Assembly: GCF_029269265.1 (NCBI RefSeq)
Contig: NZ_JARIXP010000001.1
Coordinates: 353,568-417,567 of the forward strand
DNA length: 64,000 nucleotides
DNA from: Rheinheimera sp. 1928-s
Lineage (GTDB): Bacteria > Pseudomonadota > Gammaproteobacteria > Enterobacterales > Alteromonadaceae
Direction: 5' to 3'
Shown: positions 45,293 to 56,785 of the stretch, piece by piece
How the letters are laid out: every line of letters begins with the position of its first letter
How positions within the stretch are numbered: the stretch's first letter is position 1
The notes under the pieces: generated by a model
What the model saw: the letters and a program-made list of their open reading frames with translations, nothing else
What the model was told of the DNA's origin: nothing
Database searches by the model: none
Position numbers and translations under genes: made by a program

Positions 45293-45481
45293 ATGGCTGA
45301 CTATTGGTGGGCCGCTTTAGGGCTGGTTCTGATCATTGAAGGTTTGGGCCCTATGTTCTTTCCGAACAGATGGCGAGCATACCTGCGAAAAATTGCAGAT
45401 CAACCCACAGTGCAAATGCAACAGCTGGGTGGTTTTTTGGTAATCGCCGGAGTTTTACTGCTGATTTTCTTTGCGCCATAA
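45293..45481 (+). CDS. DUF2065 membrane protein YjeT
   Basis: 62 aa with two membrane segments (WWAALGLVLIIEGLGPMFF and GGFLVIAGVLLLIFF) and the central RWRAYLRKI pattern of the DUF2065 family. ATG immediately follows the stop of the PLP-enzyme gene, so translation is coupled. In E. coli yjeT lies between hflC and purA; here it is in the same region. Function unknown. Confidence 0.9.
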   Translation: MADYWWAALGLVLIIEGLGPMFFPNRWRAYLRKIADQPTVQMQQLGGFLVIAGVLLLIFFAP

Positions 45482-45513
45482 GCATTTTTTGTCCCTCTTA
45501 GTTGTTGAAAAAG

Positions 45514-45544
45514 AACCAGAAAGAAAATATCTGGTTTTTTTTTC
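45514..45544 (+). terminator. Intrinsic terminator after yjeT
   Basis: AACCAGA pairs with TCTGGTT across 9 bases and is followed by a long T-run. Confidence 0.85.
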
Positions 45545-45553
45545 TTAATCGCG

Positions 45554-46914
<1,361 letters not shown>

Positions 46915-46930
46915 TTACGGTAAGTAGAAA

Positions 46931-46959
46931 AAAAACGCTGCCTTGTGCAGCGTTTTTGC
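46931..46959 (+). terminator. Intrinsic terminator of purA
   Basis: AAAAACGCTGC pairs with GCAGCGTTTTT around 5 bases. Confidence 0.88.
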
Positions 46960-47095
46960 TTTTAGTGCAGACTATTTTGCTCTGCGAACTAAACAGGATA
47001 AGCTGGTGTCAGAACACTGTCTTTTGCGATGGCCTGATTTTTGTATAGATTTTATCTAAGTGTATAAATATCAGTGGCTATGGCCTGGGGTAACT

Positions 47096-47713
47096 ATGAA
47101 GTTTTGTTTTTTAGTCTTAAGTTCCGTCCTTGTGCTGCTTAGCTTGCCTGCCAAAGCGCAGGAGGTAACAGTAGTGCAGCTGTATACCCAGGATGAATTA
47201 CTGGATTTAATTAAACAAAATGTGCATTTACAGCGGGTGCAAAAAGATGACTGCCAGCTGGTGAATGATATTCAAGCCAGAGCCGATGTGATGAAAGTGC
47301 CAGCCTATCAATTTTTATATGGTGATATGCTGGCCTTTGGCGTTTGTGTGAAAAAAGACGTTGAACGTGGCTGGGATTTAATGCAACAAGCTGCATCTCA
47401 GGGTTTACCTGAAGCACTGGAGCAAGTTGGGCGCTATTATCATATTGGCCGTTTTGTTCAGCAGGATAACAGCAAAGCTGTGTTATATCTGCGTGAAGCC
47501 GCGGGTTTGGGCAACTTAAAAGCGCAAATGCGTTTTGCTCAAATGCTGATTAAAGGCGATGCCAGTCCTTTAGATATGGAAGATTGTTACCGTTGGTTGC
47601 ATCACACCGTGATCGCCGACACCAAAACGCACCAAGAGGTGCAACAGCTGTTAGCTCAGCTGGCGAATAAAATGCCGGGTGCTGCGCTAACGAGGGCCAA
47701 AAGGCCATTGTAG
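47096..47713 (+). CDS. motX: Sodium-driven flagellar motor protein MotX
   Basis: 205-aa periplasmic protein of the Na+-driven polar flagellar motor (T ring, with MotY). Signal peptide 1-22 (AKAQ), then Sel1-type repeats: PAYQFLYGDMLAFGVCVKKD, LPEALEQVGRYYHIGRFVQQD, LGNLKAQMRFAQMLI. Conserved cysteines (DDCQLV, GVCV, EDCYRW). ATG 47096 follows GGGG; the frame opens 12 codons earlier. motX next to rnr is the order seen in Vibrio and Shewanella. It shows that this organism swims with a polar flagellum. Confidence 0.92.
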   Translation: MKFCFLVLSSVLVLLSLPAKAQEVTVVQLYTQDELLDLIKQNVHLQRVQKDDCQLVNDIQARADVMKVPAYQFLYGDMLAFGVCVKKDVERGWDLMQQAASQGLPEALEQVGRYYHIGRFVQQDNSKAVLYLREAAGLGNLKAQMRFAQMLIKGDASPLDMEDCYRWLHHTVIADTKTHQEVQQLLAQLANKMPGAALTRAKRPL

Positions 47714-47770
47714 TGAAAAATTCACCTGCGACTGCTACACTGCAGGCTGAATTAGTGAAAAAGAGAAAAC

Positions 47771-50203
47771 ATGACGGTCAAAGATCCGCATCTTGCGCGT
47801 GAGCAAGAAAAATATGAAAACCCCATCCCTAGTCGGGAATTTATCCTCGAACACTTAAAGCAGCGGCAACAACCTGCCTACTTTGAAGAGTTGGCCGCTG
47901 AATTAAAGCTGACAGACGATGAAGCGATGTTTGCGCTAAAAAAACGTCTGCGCGCCATGGAACGTGACGGCCAGTTGCTGTTTAACAAAAGCAAACGTTA
48001 TGGTCTGGTCGACGACCTGGATTTAGTCAAAGGTACTGTGTTAGGTCACCGTGATGGTTTTGGCTTCTTAAAGCTGGAACAAGGTGGTCCTGACTGGTTT
48101 ATTCCTAACTTTGAAATGAAACGTCTGCTGCATGGCGACGTGGTGCTGGCATCGAAAAGCGATTTTGCCAGCCGCGACAAAGTGGAAGCCCGTATAGTCC
48201 GCATTTTAGAAGCCCGTAATGAACCTATAGTAGGCCGTTACTTTAAAGATTTTGCTTTAGGTGTTGTGGTACCAGACGATCCACGTCTGAGCCAGGACAT
48301 TGTGATACCACCAGGTGAAGAAGGCGCAGCGCGTCATGGTCAGGTGGTGTTGGTTGAAATCAGCCAACGTCCAAGCAAAAGAGTCAATGCGGTAGGTAAA
48401 GTCATTGAAGTATTGGGCGAACATATGGCGCCTGGTATGGAAATCGAAATCGCTATTCGTAACCACCAGATCCCCCACGAGTTTTCTAAAGCTGTTGAAC
48501 AGCAAGTGGCAGGTTATGGCACTGAAGTACCAGTAGAAGCTAAAGCTGGCCGTGTTGATCTGACTCAACTGGGTTTGATCACCATAGATGGTGAAGATGC
48601 CCGTGACTTTGATGATGCAGTGTACTGTGAACGCAAAGCCGATGGCGGCTGGCATTTATGGGTCGCTATAGCGGACGTGAGTAGCTATGTACTGCCGGAT
48701 ACTCCGCTGGATAAAGAAGCGCTGGAACGTGGTAACTCGGTGTATTTCCCGGATCACGTGGTTCCTATGCTGCCTGAAGTGTTATCCAACGGTTTATGTT
48801 CACTGAATCCGCATACAGACCGACTTTGTTTTGTTGCTGAAATGCATATCAGCAAACAAGGCAAGTTGGATGGTTATCAGTTTTATGAAGCTGTGATGCA
48901 CTCCAGCGCGCGCCTGACCTACAACAAAGTGCACGCCATTTTAGAAGGTGATCCTAAGTTACGTCAGCAATACGAAGCCAACTTAACCAATATCGATAAC
49001 CTGTATTCGCTCTATAAACAAATGGCGAAAGTACGGGCCGAGCGTGGCGCCATTGAATTTGAAACAGTCGAAACCCGTTTTATCTTTAACAGCCATCGTA
49101 AAATTGAACAGATAGTGCCAATTCACCGGAACGAAGCGCATAAGATCATTGAAGAATGTATGATTTTAGCCAACGTTTCGGCTGCTAAGCTGATTGAAAA
49201 ACATGAAGCTTTTGCCTTGTTCCGTGTGCATGAGCGCCCGGACGCGGATCGTTTTGCCAACTTCAGACGTTTCCTTGCTGAATTAGGTATTGAAGCTAAT
49301 CTGCCGGTAGAGCCAACACCTTTGGATCTGATGCTGACTTTGCAAAAACTGCAGGACAGACCGGATAAAGAGCTGATTGAAACCACTATGCTGCGCTCGA
49401 TGAAGCAGGCTGTGTATCAGGGCGATAACCTGGGGCACTTTGGTCTGGCGTTAGAAGCTTATGCGCATTTTACCTCGCCTATTCGTCGTTATCCGGATCT
49501 GGTGTTGCACCGTGCTATTAAAGCCATTTTGCAAACTCAGGGTCAGAAAGTGACAGGGCCTAAAGGCTACACTGAAAAACAAATTCATCCTTTGGGTGAA
49601 CAATGTTCGATGACGGAGCGCCGTGCTGACGATGCAACCCGCGAAGTAGCAGACTGGCTGAAATGTGAGTATATGCAGGATCACATTGGCGACAGCTTCA
49701 AAGGCGTGGTCTCTACCGTCACTAACTTTGGTTTGTTTGTCCGTATTAGCGACTTGTATATCGAAGGTTTAGTGCATGTCACCTCGTTGCAAAACGACTA
49801 TTACCACTTTGATACCGAACGTCAGGTGCTAAAAGGTGAACACAGTAATGTGCAATACCGCATGGGTGATTTGATTGAGGTCAAAGTGCTGGCGGTGAAC
49901 CTAGAAGCGCGCAAAATTGATTTAGGCATAGTGGGCATGGAAAAACGCACGACGTCGAATCGCAAAGTCAGCGCCAGTAAAAAAGCGGCGATGACACCAG
50001 CGGAAGAAAAAGCGTCTATGCGCAAAAAAGGTGCCCGTAAAGCTGGTGTTGAGCAAACAGCGCCGGGTAAAGCGGGTAAAAAGCCTGCTGCGAAAAAGCC
50101 AGCGGGTAGCAAACCAGCGGCCAAAAGCTCGGTAACAAAGGGCCCGGCAGCGAAAAGCCCTGCTGGTCCAAGACCTGGTAAAGCACCGCGTAAGCGTAAG
50201 TAG
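47771..50203 (+). CDS. rnr: Ribonuclease R
   Basis: 810-aa processive 3'-5' exoribonuclease for structured RNA. Winged-helix N-terminus, two cold-shock domains, RNB catalytic domain with [15 protein letters not shown] (acidic metal ligands) near 275-290, S1 domain near 640-725, and a Lys/Ala/Pro-rich basic tail from about 735 that probably binds RNA. Followed by rlmB, as in E. coli. Confidence 0.98.
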   Translation: MTVKDPHLAREQEKYENPIPSREFILEHLKQRQQPAYFEELAAELKLTDDEAMFALKKRLRAMERDGQLLFNKSKRYGLVDDLDLVKGTVLGHRDGFGFLKLEQGGPDWFIPNFEMKRLLHGDVVLASKSDFASRDKVEARIVRILEARNEPIVGRYFKDFALGVVVPDDPRLSQDIVIPPGEEGAARHGQVVLVEISQRPSKRVNAVGKVIEVLGEHMAPGMEIEIAIRNHQIPHEFSKAVEQQVAGYGTEVPVEAKAGRVDLTQLGLITIDGEDARDFDDAVYCERKADGGWHLWVAIADVSSYVLPDTPLDKEALERGNSVYFPDHVVPMLPEVLSNGLCSLNPHTDRLCFVAEMHISKQGKLDGYQFYEAVMHSSARLTYNKVHAILEGDPKLRQQYEANLTNIDNLYSLYKQMAKVRAERGAIEFETVETRFIFNSHRKIEQIVPIHRNEAHKIIEECMILANVSAAKLIEKHEAFALFRVHERPDADRFANFRRFLAELGIEANLPVEPTPLDLMLTLQKLQDRPDKELIETTMLRSMKQAVYQGDNLGHFGLALEAYAHFTSPIRRYPDLVLHRAIKAILQTQGQKVTGPKGYTEKQIHPLGEQCSMTERRADDATREVADWLKCEYMQDHIGDSFKGVVSTVTNFGLFVRISDLYIEGLVHVTSLQNDYYHFDTERQVLKGEHSNVQYRMGDLIEVKVLAVNLEARKIDLGIVGMEKRTTSNRKVSASKKAAMTPAEEKASMRKKGARKAGVEQTAPGKAGKKPAAKKPAGSKPAAKSSVTKGPAAKSPAGPRPGKAPRKRK

Positions 50204-50251
50204 CAAAAGCAATAGGCTGGTGTTTTTGCTACACTAGCCGACAGTTAATCC

Positions 50252-50274
50252 AAAGCCCGGTGTTACCGGGCTTT
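50252..50274 (+). terminator. Hairpin between rnr and rlmB
   Basis: AAAGCCCGG pairs with CCGGGCTTT around 5 bases, but only GCTATTTC follows, so it may be an attenuator or only a partial terminator. Confidence 0.45.
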
Positions 50275-50295
50275 GCTATTTCAATTGAGGTTGCG

Positions 50296-51030
50296 ATGAG
50301 CGCAGATTTTGTATTTGGTATTCATGCGGTAAGTGCGTTATTTGAACGTGCGCCGGAAGATGTTCTTGAACTTTTTATCTTAAAAGACAAAGACGATCAG
50401 CGTTTACAGCCGCTGCTGAAATTCGCCCGTGATTTTGGCGTGTCAGTGCAATACTGCAACCGCAGAGCTTTGGATGAAAAGGTCAATGGCGCGCAGCATC
50501 AGGGCGTAGTGGCACGAGCCCGCGCTCAGCAAACCGGCACCGAACAGGATTTAGCCCGTATTGTGGCTGAGCAATCCAGTCCTTTCATTTTGATTTTAGA
50601 TGGCATAACCGACCCACATAACTTAGGTGCTATTTTACGTAGTGCTGATGCGGCTGGAGTGCATGCAGTGGTCGCTCCTAAAGACCGTTCAGTCAAGGTG
50701 ACTCCTGTGGTGCGTAAAGTGGCTTGTGGTGCTGCAGAAGTAGTGCCTTTTATTACGGTGACTAACTTAGCCCGTACTATTCGTGAGTTAAAAGACGCTG
50801 GTATTTGGGTGGTGGGTGCTGCAGGTGAAACTGAAACCACTATTTATCAAACGAAACTCAATGGTCCTTTGGCGATCGCTTTAGGTGCTGAAGGGGATGG
50901 CTTACGTCGTCTGACCCGAGAGCATTGTGATTCGCTGATGAAGATCCCAATGTTTGGTTCGGTCTCGAGCTTAAACGTATCGGTCGCAACTGGTATCTGC
51001 TTATTTGAAGCAGTGCGTCAGCGCCAGTAA
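50296..51030 (+). CDS. rlmB: 23S rRNA (guanosine-2251 2'-O)-methyltransferase RlmB
   Basis: 244-aa SPOUT enzyme. N-terminal L30e-like domain ([13 protein letters not shown]), then the knot with [36 protein letters not shown] and [26 protein letters not shown] precedes ATG 50296; the frame extends 12 codons further but without a ribosome site. Confidence 0.97.
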   Translation: MSADFVFGIHAVSALFERAPEDVLELFILKDKDDQRLQPLLKFARDFGVSVQYCNRRALDEKVNGAQHQGVVARARAQQTGTEQDLARIVAEQSSPFILILDGITDPHNLGAILRSADAAGVHAVVAPKDRSVKVTPVVRKVACGAAEVVPFITVTNLARTIRELKDAGIWVVGAAGETETTIYQTKLNGPLAIALGAEGDGLRRLTREHCDSLMKIPMFGSVSSLNVSVATGICLFEAVRQRQ

Positions 51031-51039
51031 TCCGGTTAT

Positions 51040-51064
51040 GGGGTCAGTCTTGTGGCCAGACCCC
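51040..51064. terminator. GGGGTC/GACCCC hairpin between rlmB and fumC
   Basis: GGGGTC pairs with GACCCC across 13 bases, between convergent genes. No T-run. Shares the GGGGTCAG core with the palindrome at 62761. Confidence 0.45.
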
Positions 51065-51071
51065 AAGCCTT

Positions 51072-52436
51072 CTAGCCCTTACTAAGCAGGGCTGGATCCA
51101 ATAGCTTCTCTAACTCTGCTCTGCTGTAACTGGTTTGCTCCACTGCGACATCAATCACAGGCCGCTTTTCTTTATAAGCCTGTTTGGCAATATCTGCTGC
51201 TTTTAAATAGCCAATCAATGGATTGAGTGCAGTCACCAGAATAGGGTTACGCGACAAGGCTTCGTTTATCTTGTCTTTTTGCACTGTAAAACCTGCTATG
51301 GCTTTTTCGCCTAAGGCTGAGCTTGCTGAACTTAACAGCTCCAGGCTTTGTAAGATGTTATGGGCTATCACAGGCAACATCACATTCAGTTCAAAATTAC
51401 CGGATTGGCCAGCTACTGTAATAGTGCTGTCGTTGCCTATCACCTGAGCCGCTACCATGGCCACAGCTTCAGGGATCACCGGATTGACTTTACCCGGCAT
51501 AATGGAAGAACCAGGTTGTAATGCAGGCAGGGCAATTTCGCCTAAACCTGCTAATGGGCCTGAATTCATCCAACGTAAGTCATTGGCGATTTTCATTAAC
51601 GCCACAGCCAGTACTTTGGTCGCACCTGATAAAGCCACAATAGAGTCTTGCGAGCCCAAACTTAAAAAGAAGTTGGAGCTGGGTTTGAATTTTAAACCTG
51701 TCTGGCTGCTGAGCTTCTGACAAAACAAAGCCGCAAAATCCGGATGGGCATTAATACCAGTACCTACAGCTGTACCGCCCTGAGCCAGCGCTAATACTTG
51801 TTGCTGTGCAAATTCCAGTTGCTGTCGTGCATGGGCAATTTGAGCTTGCCAGCCGGATAACACCTGAGCAAAAGTCACAGGCATCGCATCCATTAAATGA
51901 GTGCGCCCTGTTTTGACGATATGCCCAACGTCCTGGGCTTTAGTGGCTATGACAGCTTCCAGTTTGGTGAGCGTCTCAATCAACTGATGGTTGGTAATAG
52001 CAGCACTTAAATGAATGGCTGTTGGGATCACATCATTGCTGCTTTGACCCAGATTAATATGATCATTGGGGCTGATATTAAGGCCTGAACTTTTGCTGGC
52101 TAAAGTCGCCAGCACTTCATTCACGTTCATATTGGTGCTGGTGCCAGAGCCGGTCTGAAACAGGTCGATAGGGTAGTGCGCCATATCCAGTTCAAGTAGT
52201 TGTTGCTCTGCGGCAGAATTGATCGCCGAAGCAATCTCTGGTTCCAGTAACTTCAGCTCAAGATTGGCGGCAGCGGCGGCTTGTTTAACTCGAAGCACGG
52301 CCTTAATAAAAGCCGGAGGCATCGTCAAAGGGCTGATTTGAAAGTTATCCAAAGCGCGTTGGGTTTGCGCCTGATACAAGGCCTCTTCAGGCAATTGCAC
52401 TTCACCCATACTGTCGCGTTCTGTTCTGAAACTCAT
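51072..52436 (-). CDS. fumC: Class II fumarate hydratase FumC
   Basis: Iron-independent fumarase of the TCA cycle. 454 aa. Signature GSSIMPGKVNPVIPEA with the catalytic Ser; also TGSGTSTNMNVNEV and TGRTHLMDAMPVTF. AGG just upstream of the ATG. Aspartate ammonia-lyase is a relative; the N-terminal RTERDSMGEVQLP matches FumC. Confidence 0.95.
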   Translation of the reverse strand: MSFRTERDSMGEVQLPEEALYQAQTQRALDNFQISPLTMPPAFIKAVLRVKQAAAAANLELKLLEPEIASAINSAAEQQLLELDMAHYPIDLFQTGSGTSTNMNVNEVLATLASKSSGLNISPNDHINLGQSSNDVIPTAIHLSAAITNHQLIETLTKLEAVIATKAQDVGHIVKTGRTHLMDAMPVTFAQVLSGWQAQIAHARQQLEFAQQQVLALAQGGTAVGTGINAHPDFAALFCQKLSSQTGLKFKPSSNFFLSLGSQDSIVALSGATKVLAVALMKIANDLRWMNSGPLAGLGEIALPALQPGSSIMPGKVNPVIPEAVAMVAAQVIGNDSTITVAGQSGNFELNVMLPVIAHNILQSLELLSSASSALGEKAIAGFTVQKDKINEALSRNPILVTALNPLIGYLKAADIAKQAYKEKRPVIDVAVEQTSYSRAELEKLLDPALLSKG

Positions 52437-52551
52437 GAGGTTATTCCTGTTTATTTATTGCTCAGTTGGAAATGTTATGGGGGCTTTTCCGTTAAATAGC
52501 AATATCCCCGCAGTATTGACGCCATAGCTTAATAAAAATCCGTGTTGTAGC

Positions 52552-52580
52552 TTGTTTTAACAGCAAGAAACCCCTAGAAT
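52552..52580 (+). promoter_or_regulatory. Promoter of the rpsF operon
   Basis: TTGTTT, 17 bases, TAGAAT (52575-52580), then ACCGCCCC, a GC-rich discriminator fitting growth-rate control. Confidence 0.65.
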
Positions 52581-52586
52581 ACCGCC

Positions 52587-52664
52587 CCTTCGACCATCCA
52601 GAACGTTCCTTGCCTCTATGCGAGTCTGGTCGAGCTCACCCGAGGCTAACTAACCGTAAGGAGC
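52587..52664 (+). ncRNA. rpsF leader: S6:S18 autoregulatory RNA motif
   Basis: CGACCA (52591-52596) pairs with TGGTCG (52627-52632) enclosing a segment with GCCTC (52612-52616), which can pair with GAGGC (52642-52646) behind CACCC. This is the layout of the known proteobacterial rpsF leader bound by the S6:S18 complex, and it lies directly before the ribosome site AAGGAG. Recognised from arrangement; no covariance model was run. Confidence 0.65.
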
Positions 52665-52668
52665 TACA

Positions 52669-53046
52669 ATGCGTCATTACGAAATCGTGTTTATGGTTCA
52701 CCCAGATCAAAGTGAACAAGTTCCAGGAATGATCGAGCGTTACACTGGCGCGATCAAAGAAGCTGGTGGTTCAATTCACCGCTTAGAAGACTGGGGCCGT
52801 CGTCAATTAGCTTATCCAATCGAAAAGCTGCACAAAGCTCACTATGTTCTGATGAACGTAGAAGCGCCACAGGCAGTAATTGACGAGCTGGAAACTAACT
52901 TCCGCTTCAACGACGCTGTATTGCGTAACCTGATCATGCGCACTAACACTGCCGTGACTGAGCCATCACCAATGGCCAAGGTACGTGACGAACGTCGTGA
53001 CCGTGCTCCTCGTGATTCAGATGAGCTGGTAGCAAACGACGAGTAA
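52669..53046 (+). CDS. rpsF: 30S ribosomal protein S6
   Basis: 125 aa; [25 protein letters not shown] and [25 protein letters not shown] are S6 hallmarks, and a charged C-terminal tail ([15 protein letters not shown]) follows. First gene of rpsF-priB-rpsR-rplI; AAGGAG precedes the ATG. Confidence 0.99.
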   Translation: MRHYEIVFMVHPDQSEQVPGMIERYTGAIKEAGGSIHRLEDWGRRQLAYPIEKLHKAHYVLMNVEAPQAVIDELETNFRFNDAVLRNLIMRTNTAVTEPSPMAKVRDERRDRAPRDSDELVANDE

Positions 53047-53053
53047 TTTGCAG

Positions 53054-53359
53054 ATGGACAATAGCCTGGTTGTGACTGGCACTATCTGCCGTCAGGTCGA
53101 CCACAGCGAAAGTCCGGCCGGTATTCCTCACAGTTATTTAGTGATTGAGCACCAATCAGTGCAGCAGGAAGCCGGTTTTAACCGTCAGGTTTATGTCAGA
53201 TTACAAGTAGTCTGTGCAGGAACCGGGTTAGCGCAACAAACTCACAATTTGAAACTGGGAAACAAAGTTCGGGTGACAGGTTTTTTAAACCGGCATCAGA
53301 GCCGCAGCGGTCAGTCTAAACTGGTGCTGCATGCCCAACAGATTGAAATATTAAGTTAG
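53054..53359 (+). CDS. priB: Primosomal replication protein PriB
   Basis: 101-aa OB-fold protein binding ssDNA in replication restart with PriA. Seen: [57 protein letters not shown] 53054 lies seven bases after the rpsF stop; a TTG two codons earlier opens the frame. Position between rpsF and rpsR is standard. Confidence 0.95.
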   Translation: MDNSLVVTGTICRQVDHSESPAGIPHSYLVIEHQSVQQEAGFNRQVYVRLQVVCAGTGLAQQTHNLKLGNKVRVTGFLNRHQSRSGQSKLVLHAQQIEILS

Positions 53360-53369
53360 GAGAAGTTTC

Positions 53370-53597
53370 ATGGCTCGTTATTTCCGTCGCCGTAAATTCT
53401 GCCGTTTCTCTGCAGAAGGCGTGATTGAGATCGATTACAAAGATACAGCTACGTTAAAAAATTATGTCACTGAAAGTGGCAAAATTGTCCCAAGCCGTAT
53501 CACTGGTACCAGCGCTAAGTATCAACGTCAATTAGCTCGCGCTATCAAACGCGCCCGCTACCTGGCCTTGTTACCATACAGCGATTCACATAGCTAA
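53370..53597 (+). CDS. rpsR: 30S ribosomal protein S18
   Basis: 75 aa: basic [16 protein letters not shown] start, [27 protein letters not shown] core. AGGAG precedes the ATG. Confidence 0.99.
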   Translation: MARYFRRRKFCRFSAEGVIEIDYKDTATLKNYVTESGKIVPSRITGTSAKYQRQLARAIKRARYLALLPYSDSHS

Positions 53598-53635
53598 CAG
53601 CGACTGGTTAAACCGTATACAGAGAGGGTATTACA

Positions 53636-54088
53636 ATGGAAATTATTCTGTTGGACAAAGTTGCTAACCTTGGTGGTTTAGGCGACAACGTAACTGTTAA
53701 ATCTGGTTATGCTCGTAACTTCTTATTCCCACAGGGAAAAGCAGTTCCAGCTACCAAAGCTAACATCGAAAAATTTGAACAGCGTCGTGCTGAGTTAGAA
53801 GCCAAACTGGCTGAGACTTTAGCAACTTCTCAAGCTCGTGCTGAGAAGATCGCTGCTCTGGCTGAAGTAACTTTAGCTTCTAAAGCGGGTGACGAAGGCA
53901 AATTGTTCGGTTCAGTTGGTACACGTGATATCGCTGATGCTATCACTGCTGCAGGTGTTGCAGTAACGAAAGCTGAAGTGAAGTTACCTAACGGTACTAT
54001 CCGTGAAACTGGCGAATTCGACATCGCGCTGCAGTTACACGCAGAAGTAACAACTACTATCAAAGTAGTAGTGGTTGCTGAGGCTTAA
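53636..54088 (+). CDS. rplI: 50S ribosomal protein L9
   Basis: 150 aa: [35 protein letters not shown], helical linker and a C-terminal domain ending with a hydrophobic tail. GAGAGG precedes the ATG. Confidence 0.99.
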   Translation: MEIILLDKVANLGGLGDNVTVKSGYARNFLFPQGKAVPATKANIEKFEQRRAELEAKLAETLATSQARAEKIAALAEVTLASKAGDEGKLFGSVGTRDIADAITAAGVAVTKAEVKLPNGTIRETGEFDIALQLHAEVTTTIKVVVVAEA

Positions 54089-54096
54089 TAAGCCTT

Positions 54097-54122
54097 TTGG
54101 GCACACAGTTTTGTGTGCCCAA
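54097..54122 (+). terminator. Terminator of the rpsF operon
   Basis: TTGGGCACACA pairs with TGTGTGCCCAA around 4 bases. The following tract is only moderately T-rich. Confidence 0.7.
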
Positions 54123-54267
54123 TTCCTTCTGGCTCTACCTTCGTTTTACGTTAAAAAAATTCTGCTTTACTGATTTTTCCAAACCTTCATACATGCTTTA
54201 ATGATAGGCTATCGCTCCCTGGCAGGCGCTATCAGCCTGTGACCTAATTTCTAGAACTTCTGGTGTT

Positions 54268-55659
54268 ATGGACAATAAGCAAAGAGATAAACAAGTCGCT
54301 GCGGTAAAAATGCCGCCACATTCCATTGAAGCTGAGCAATCCGTCTTAGGCGGCTTAATGCTGGACAATGATGCCTGGGACAAAGTCTCAGAAAAAGTGG
54401 TAGAGCAGGACTTCTATTTACGTTCACACCGTTTTATTTTTTCTGCCATGTCGCGGGTGGCTGAAGCCAACCAGCCTATCGACTTAATTACCGTTTCTGA
54501 AACCTTAGAGCGTAGTCAGCAATTAGCCGACGTTGGTGGTTTTGCTTACCTAGGCGAGATTGCCAAAAACACTCCAAGTGCGGCCAATATTCTGGCCTAT
54601 GCCGACATAGTGCGTGAACGCGCCGTAGTGCGGGATATGATTTCAGTGGCGCACGACATTGCTGATGCAGGTTATGACCCGCAAGGCCGTAATAGTGCTG
54701 AGCTTCTGGATTTCGCTGAAACCAAAGTCTTCAAAATAGCTGAGCAGCGTGCCAATTCCAATGAAGGCCCTGAGCCTATCAACAGTATTTTGTCGAAAAC
54801 CATAGATAAAATTGACGAGCTGTTCCGGAACCCAAGCGCTGGTGGTTTAACTGGTGTATCAACGGGTTATATGGATTTGGATAAAATGACCAATGGGATG
54901 CAGCCGTCGGATCTGATCATAGTGGCGGCTCGTCCTTCGATGGGTAAAACCACTTTTGCGATGAACTTGTGCGAACACGCTGCTATTACCAGTGACAAAC
55001 CAGTGCTTATTTTCAGCTTAGAGATGCCGTCCGAACAAATTATGATGAGGATGCTGGCGTCTTTAGGCCGTATTGACCAAACCAAAGTGCGGACAGGTCA
55101 GCTGGATGACGAAGATTGGGCGCGTTTATCGTCCGCCATCGAACTTCTCAACAGCAAAGGCAAAATGTATATCGATGATGCCTCGGGCTTAACACCTACG
55201 GAAGTGCGTTCCCGTGCCCGTCGTGTGGCGCGTGAGCATGGTGGCTTGAGTATGATTATGGTCGACTACTTGCAGTTGATGACAGTGCCTGGCTTATCGG
55301 AAAACCGTACTTTAGAAATCGCCGAAATTTCGCGTTCACTGAAAGCTTTAGCCAAAGAGTTAAAAGTGCCTGTTGTGGCCTTATCGCAGCTAAACCGTAG
55401 TTTGGAACAACGGGCCGACAAGCGTCCTGTGAACTCCGACTTAAGGGAATCCGGTTCTATTGAGCAGGATGCCGACTTAATTATGTTTATCTACCGTGAT
55501 GAGGTCTATCACGACGACAGCCCGGATAAAGGCACGGCCGAGGTTATTATAGGTAAACAGCGTAACGGCCCTATAGGTCGTATTCGTCTGACCTTCCATG
55601 GTCGCTATTCACGTTTTGATAACTATGCCGGAACAGCCCGTTTTGAGGACGAGTATTAA
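54268..55659 (+). CDS. dnaB: Replicative DNA helicase DnaB
   Basis: 463 aa. N-terminal DnaG-binding domain (PHSIEAEQSVLGGLML), RecA-like C-terminal domain with Walker A ARPSMGKTTFAMN near 226-238, IFSLEMPSEQI, MVDYLQLM (Walker B) and GSIEQDAD. Ends on the alr start (TAATG). Confidence 0.99.
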   Translation: MDNKQRDKQVAAVKMPPHSIEAEQSVLGGLMLDNDAWDKVSEKVVEQDFYLRSHRFIFSAMSRVAEANQPIDLITVSETLERSQQLADVGGFAYLGEIAKNTPSAANILAYADIVRERAVVRDMISVAHDIADAGYDPQGRNSAELLDFAETKVFKIAEQRANSNEGPEPINSILSKTIDKIDELFRNPSAGGLTGVSTGYMDLDKMTNGMQPSDLIIVAARPSMGKTTFAMNLCEHAAITSDKPVLIFSLEMPSEQIMMRMLASLGRIDQTKVRTGQLDDEDWARLSSAIELLNSKGKMYIDDASGLTPTEVRSRARRVAREHGGLSMIMVDYLQLMTVPGLSENRTLEIAEISRSLKALAKELKVPVVALSQLNRSLEQRADKRPVNSDLRESGSIEQDADLIMFIYRDEVYHDDSPDKGTAEVIIGKQRNGPIGRIRLTFHGRYSRFDNYAGTARFEDEY

Positions 55660-56738
55660 TGAGTCGTCGTCCACAGGCCCGCATTGACTTAGCGGCCTTA
55701 TTGCATAATTTACAACAAGTGCGTGCTGCCGCTCCAAATAGCAAAGTGCTGGCGGTGTTAAAAGCCAATGCTTATGGCCATGGTTTGCTGAAGGTGGCTG
55801 AACAACTCAAAGACGCCAGTGCTTTTGGTGTGGCCCGTATCGACGAAGCTTTGATGCTTCGCGCAGGCGGCATAGTCAAACCCATAGTACTACTGGAAGG
55901 TTTTTTCCATGCTGACGAATTGCCTCAGATAGTTGCCAGTAACTTACAGGTGGTGGTGCATCATCAAAGTCAGGTCGAGGCTTTAGTGGCTGCAGAGCTT
56001 GATTCACCTGTGCATGTCTGGCTGAAAATGGATAGCGGTATGCACCGTTTAGGTTTATTGCCGCAAGAGTTTCTGCAGGCCTATCAACAGTTGTGTCAAA
56101 GCCCTAATGTGATCCAGCCGATGCGGCTGATGACTCATTTTGCCAGTGCTGATGAGCTGACTGTTGATAGCACCCAACAGCAAATCGATCTCTTTATGAA
56201 AACTGTTGCAGGTTTGGCAGGTGAGCTTTGTCTGGCCAATTCTGCTGGCACTTTGGCCTGGCCGCAAAGTCATGGCCACTGGATCCGTCCTGGTTTAGCT
56301 TTATACGGTGTTTCGCCGATTGAGCAAGGCAGAGCAGAGCAACATCAGCTAAAAGCCGTGATGAGCTTTAGCAGCAGCGTCATTGCAGTGCGCGACGTGA
56401 AGCAAGGCGATAAAGTAGGTTATGGTGGCACCTGGACTGCACCAGCTGACACCCGCGTGGCTGTGGTGGCTGTAGGTTATGGCGATGGGTATCCAAGAGC
56501 GGCCAGCAATGGCTGTCCTGTACTGATTAAAGGCCAACGTTATCCGATAGTAGGTCGTGTCTCTATGGACATGACGACAGTGGATATTGGCAATGCAGAT
56601 GTGCAGATTGGTGATGAAGTGCTGTTATGGGGTGCTGATTTGCCTGTCGAAGAAATTGCAGAGCAAGCACAAACTATTCCTTACGAACTGCTCTGTAATA
56701 TCACCAGCAGGGTCGAGTTCAGATATCTGAATCTTTAA
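55659..56738 (+). CDS. alr: Alanine racemase
   Basis: Produces D-alanine for the cell wall. 359 aa. PLP lysine in LAVLKANAYGHGLL near 34; GYGDGYPRA holds the tyrosine of the second active-site residue; WIRPGLALYGVSP. Overlaps dnaB by one base, as in E. coli. Confidence 0.98.
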   Translation: MSRRPQARIDLAALLHNLQQVRAAAPNSKVLAVLKANAYGHGLLKVAEQLKDASAFGVARIDEALMLRAGGIVKPIVLLEGFFHADELPQIVASNLQVVVHHQSQVEALVAAELDSPVHVWLKMDSGMHRLGLLPQEFLQAYQQLCQSPNVIQPMRLMTHFASADELTVDSTQQQIDLFMKTVAGLAGELCLANSAGTLAWPQSHGHWIRPGLALYGVSPIEQGRAEQHQLKAVMSFSSSVIAVRDVKQGDKVGYGGTWTAPADTRVAVVAVGYGDGYPRAASNGCPVLIKGQRYPIVGRVSMDMTTVDIGNADVQIGDEVLLWGADLPVEEIAEQAQTIPYELLCNITSRVEFRYLNL

Positions 56739-56743
56739 TAGCA

Positions 56744-56767
56744 AAAAGCCGACTTTAGTCGGCTTTT
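56744..56767 (+). terminator. Terminator shared by alr and cheX
   Basis: AAAAGCCGAC pairs with GTCGGCTTTT around TTTA; flanked by A/T runs on both sides. Confidence 0.88.
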
Positions 56768-56785
56768 TTGTCGGTGCAGATCAGC

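Noticed and set aside
47028-47045. TGGCCT-N5-TTGTA before motX as a sigma-54 promoter
   Set aside because: Three mismatches and no -12 GC.
48257-48655. 132-aa antisense ORF within rnr
   Set aside because: Covered by conserved RNase R domains on the other strand.
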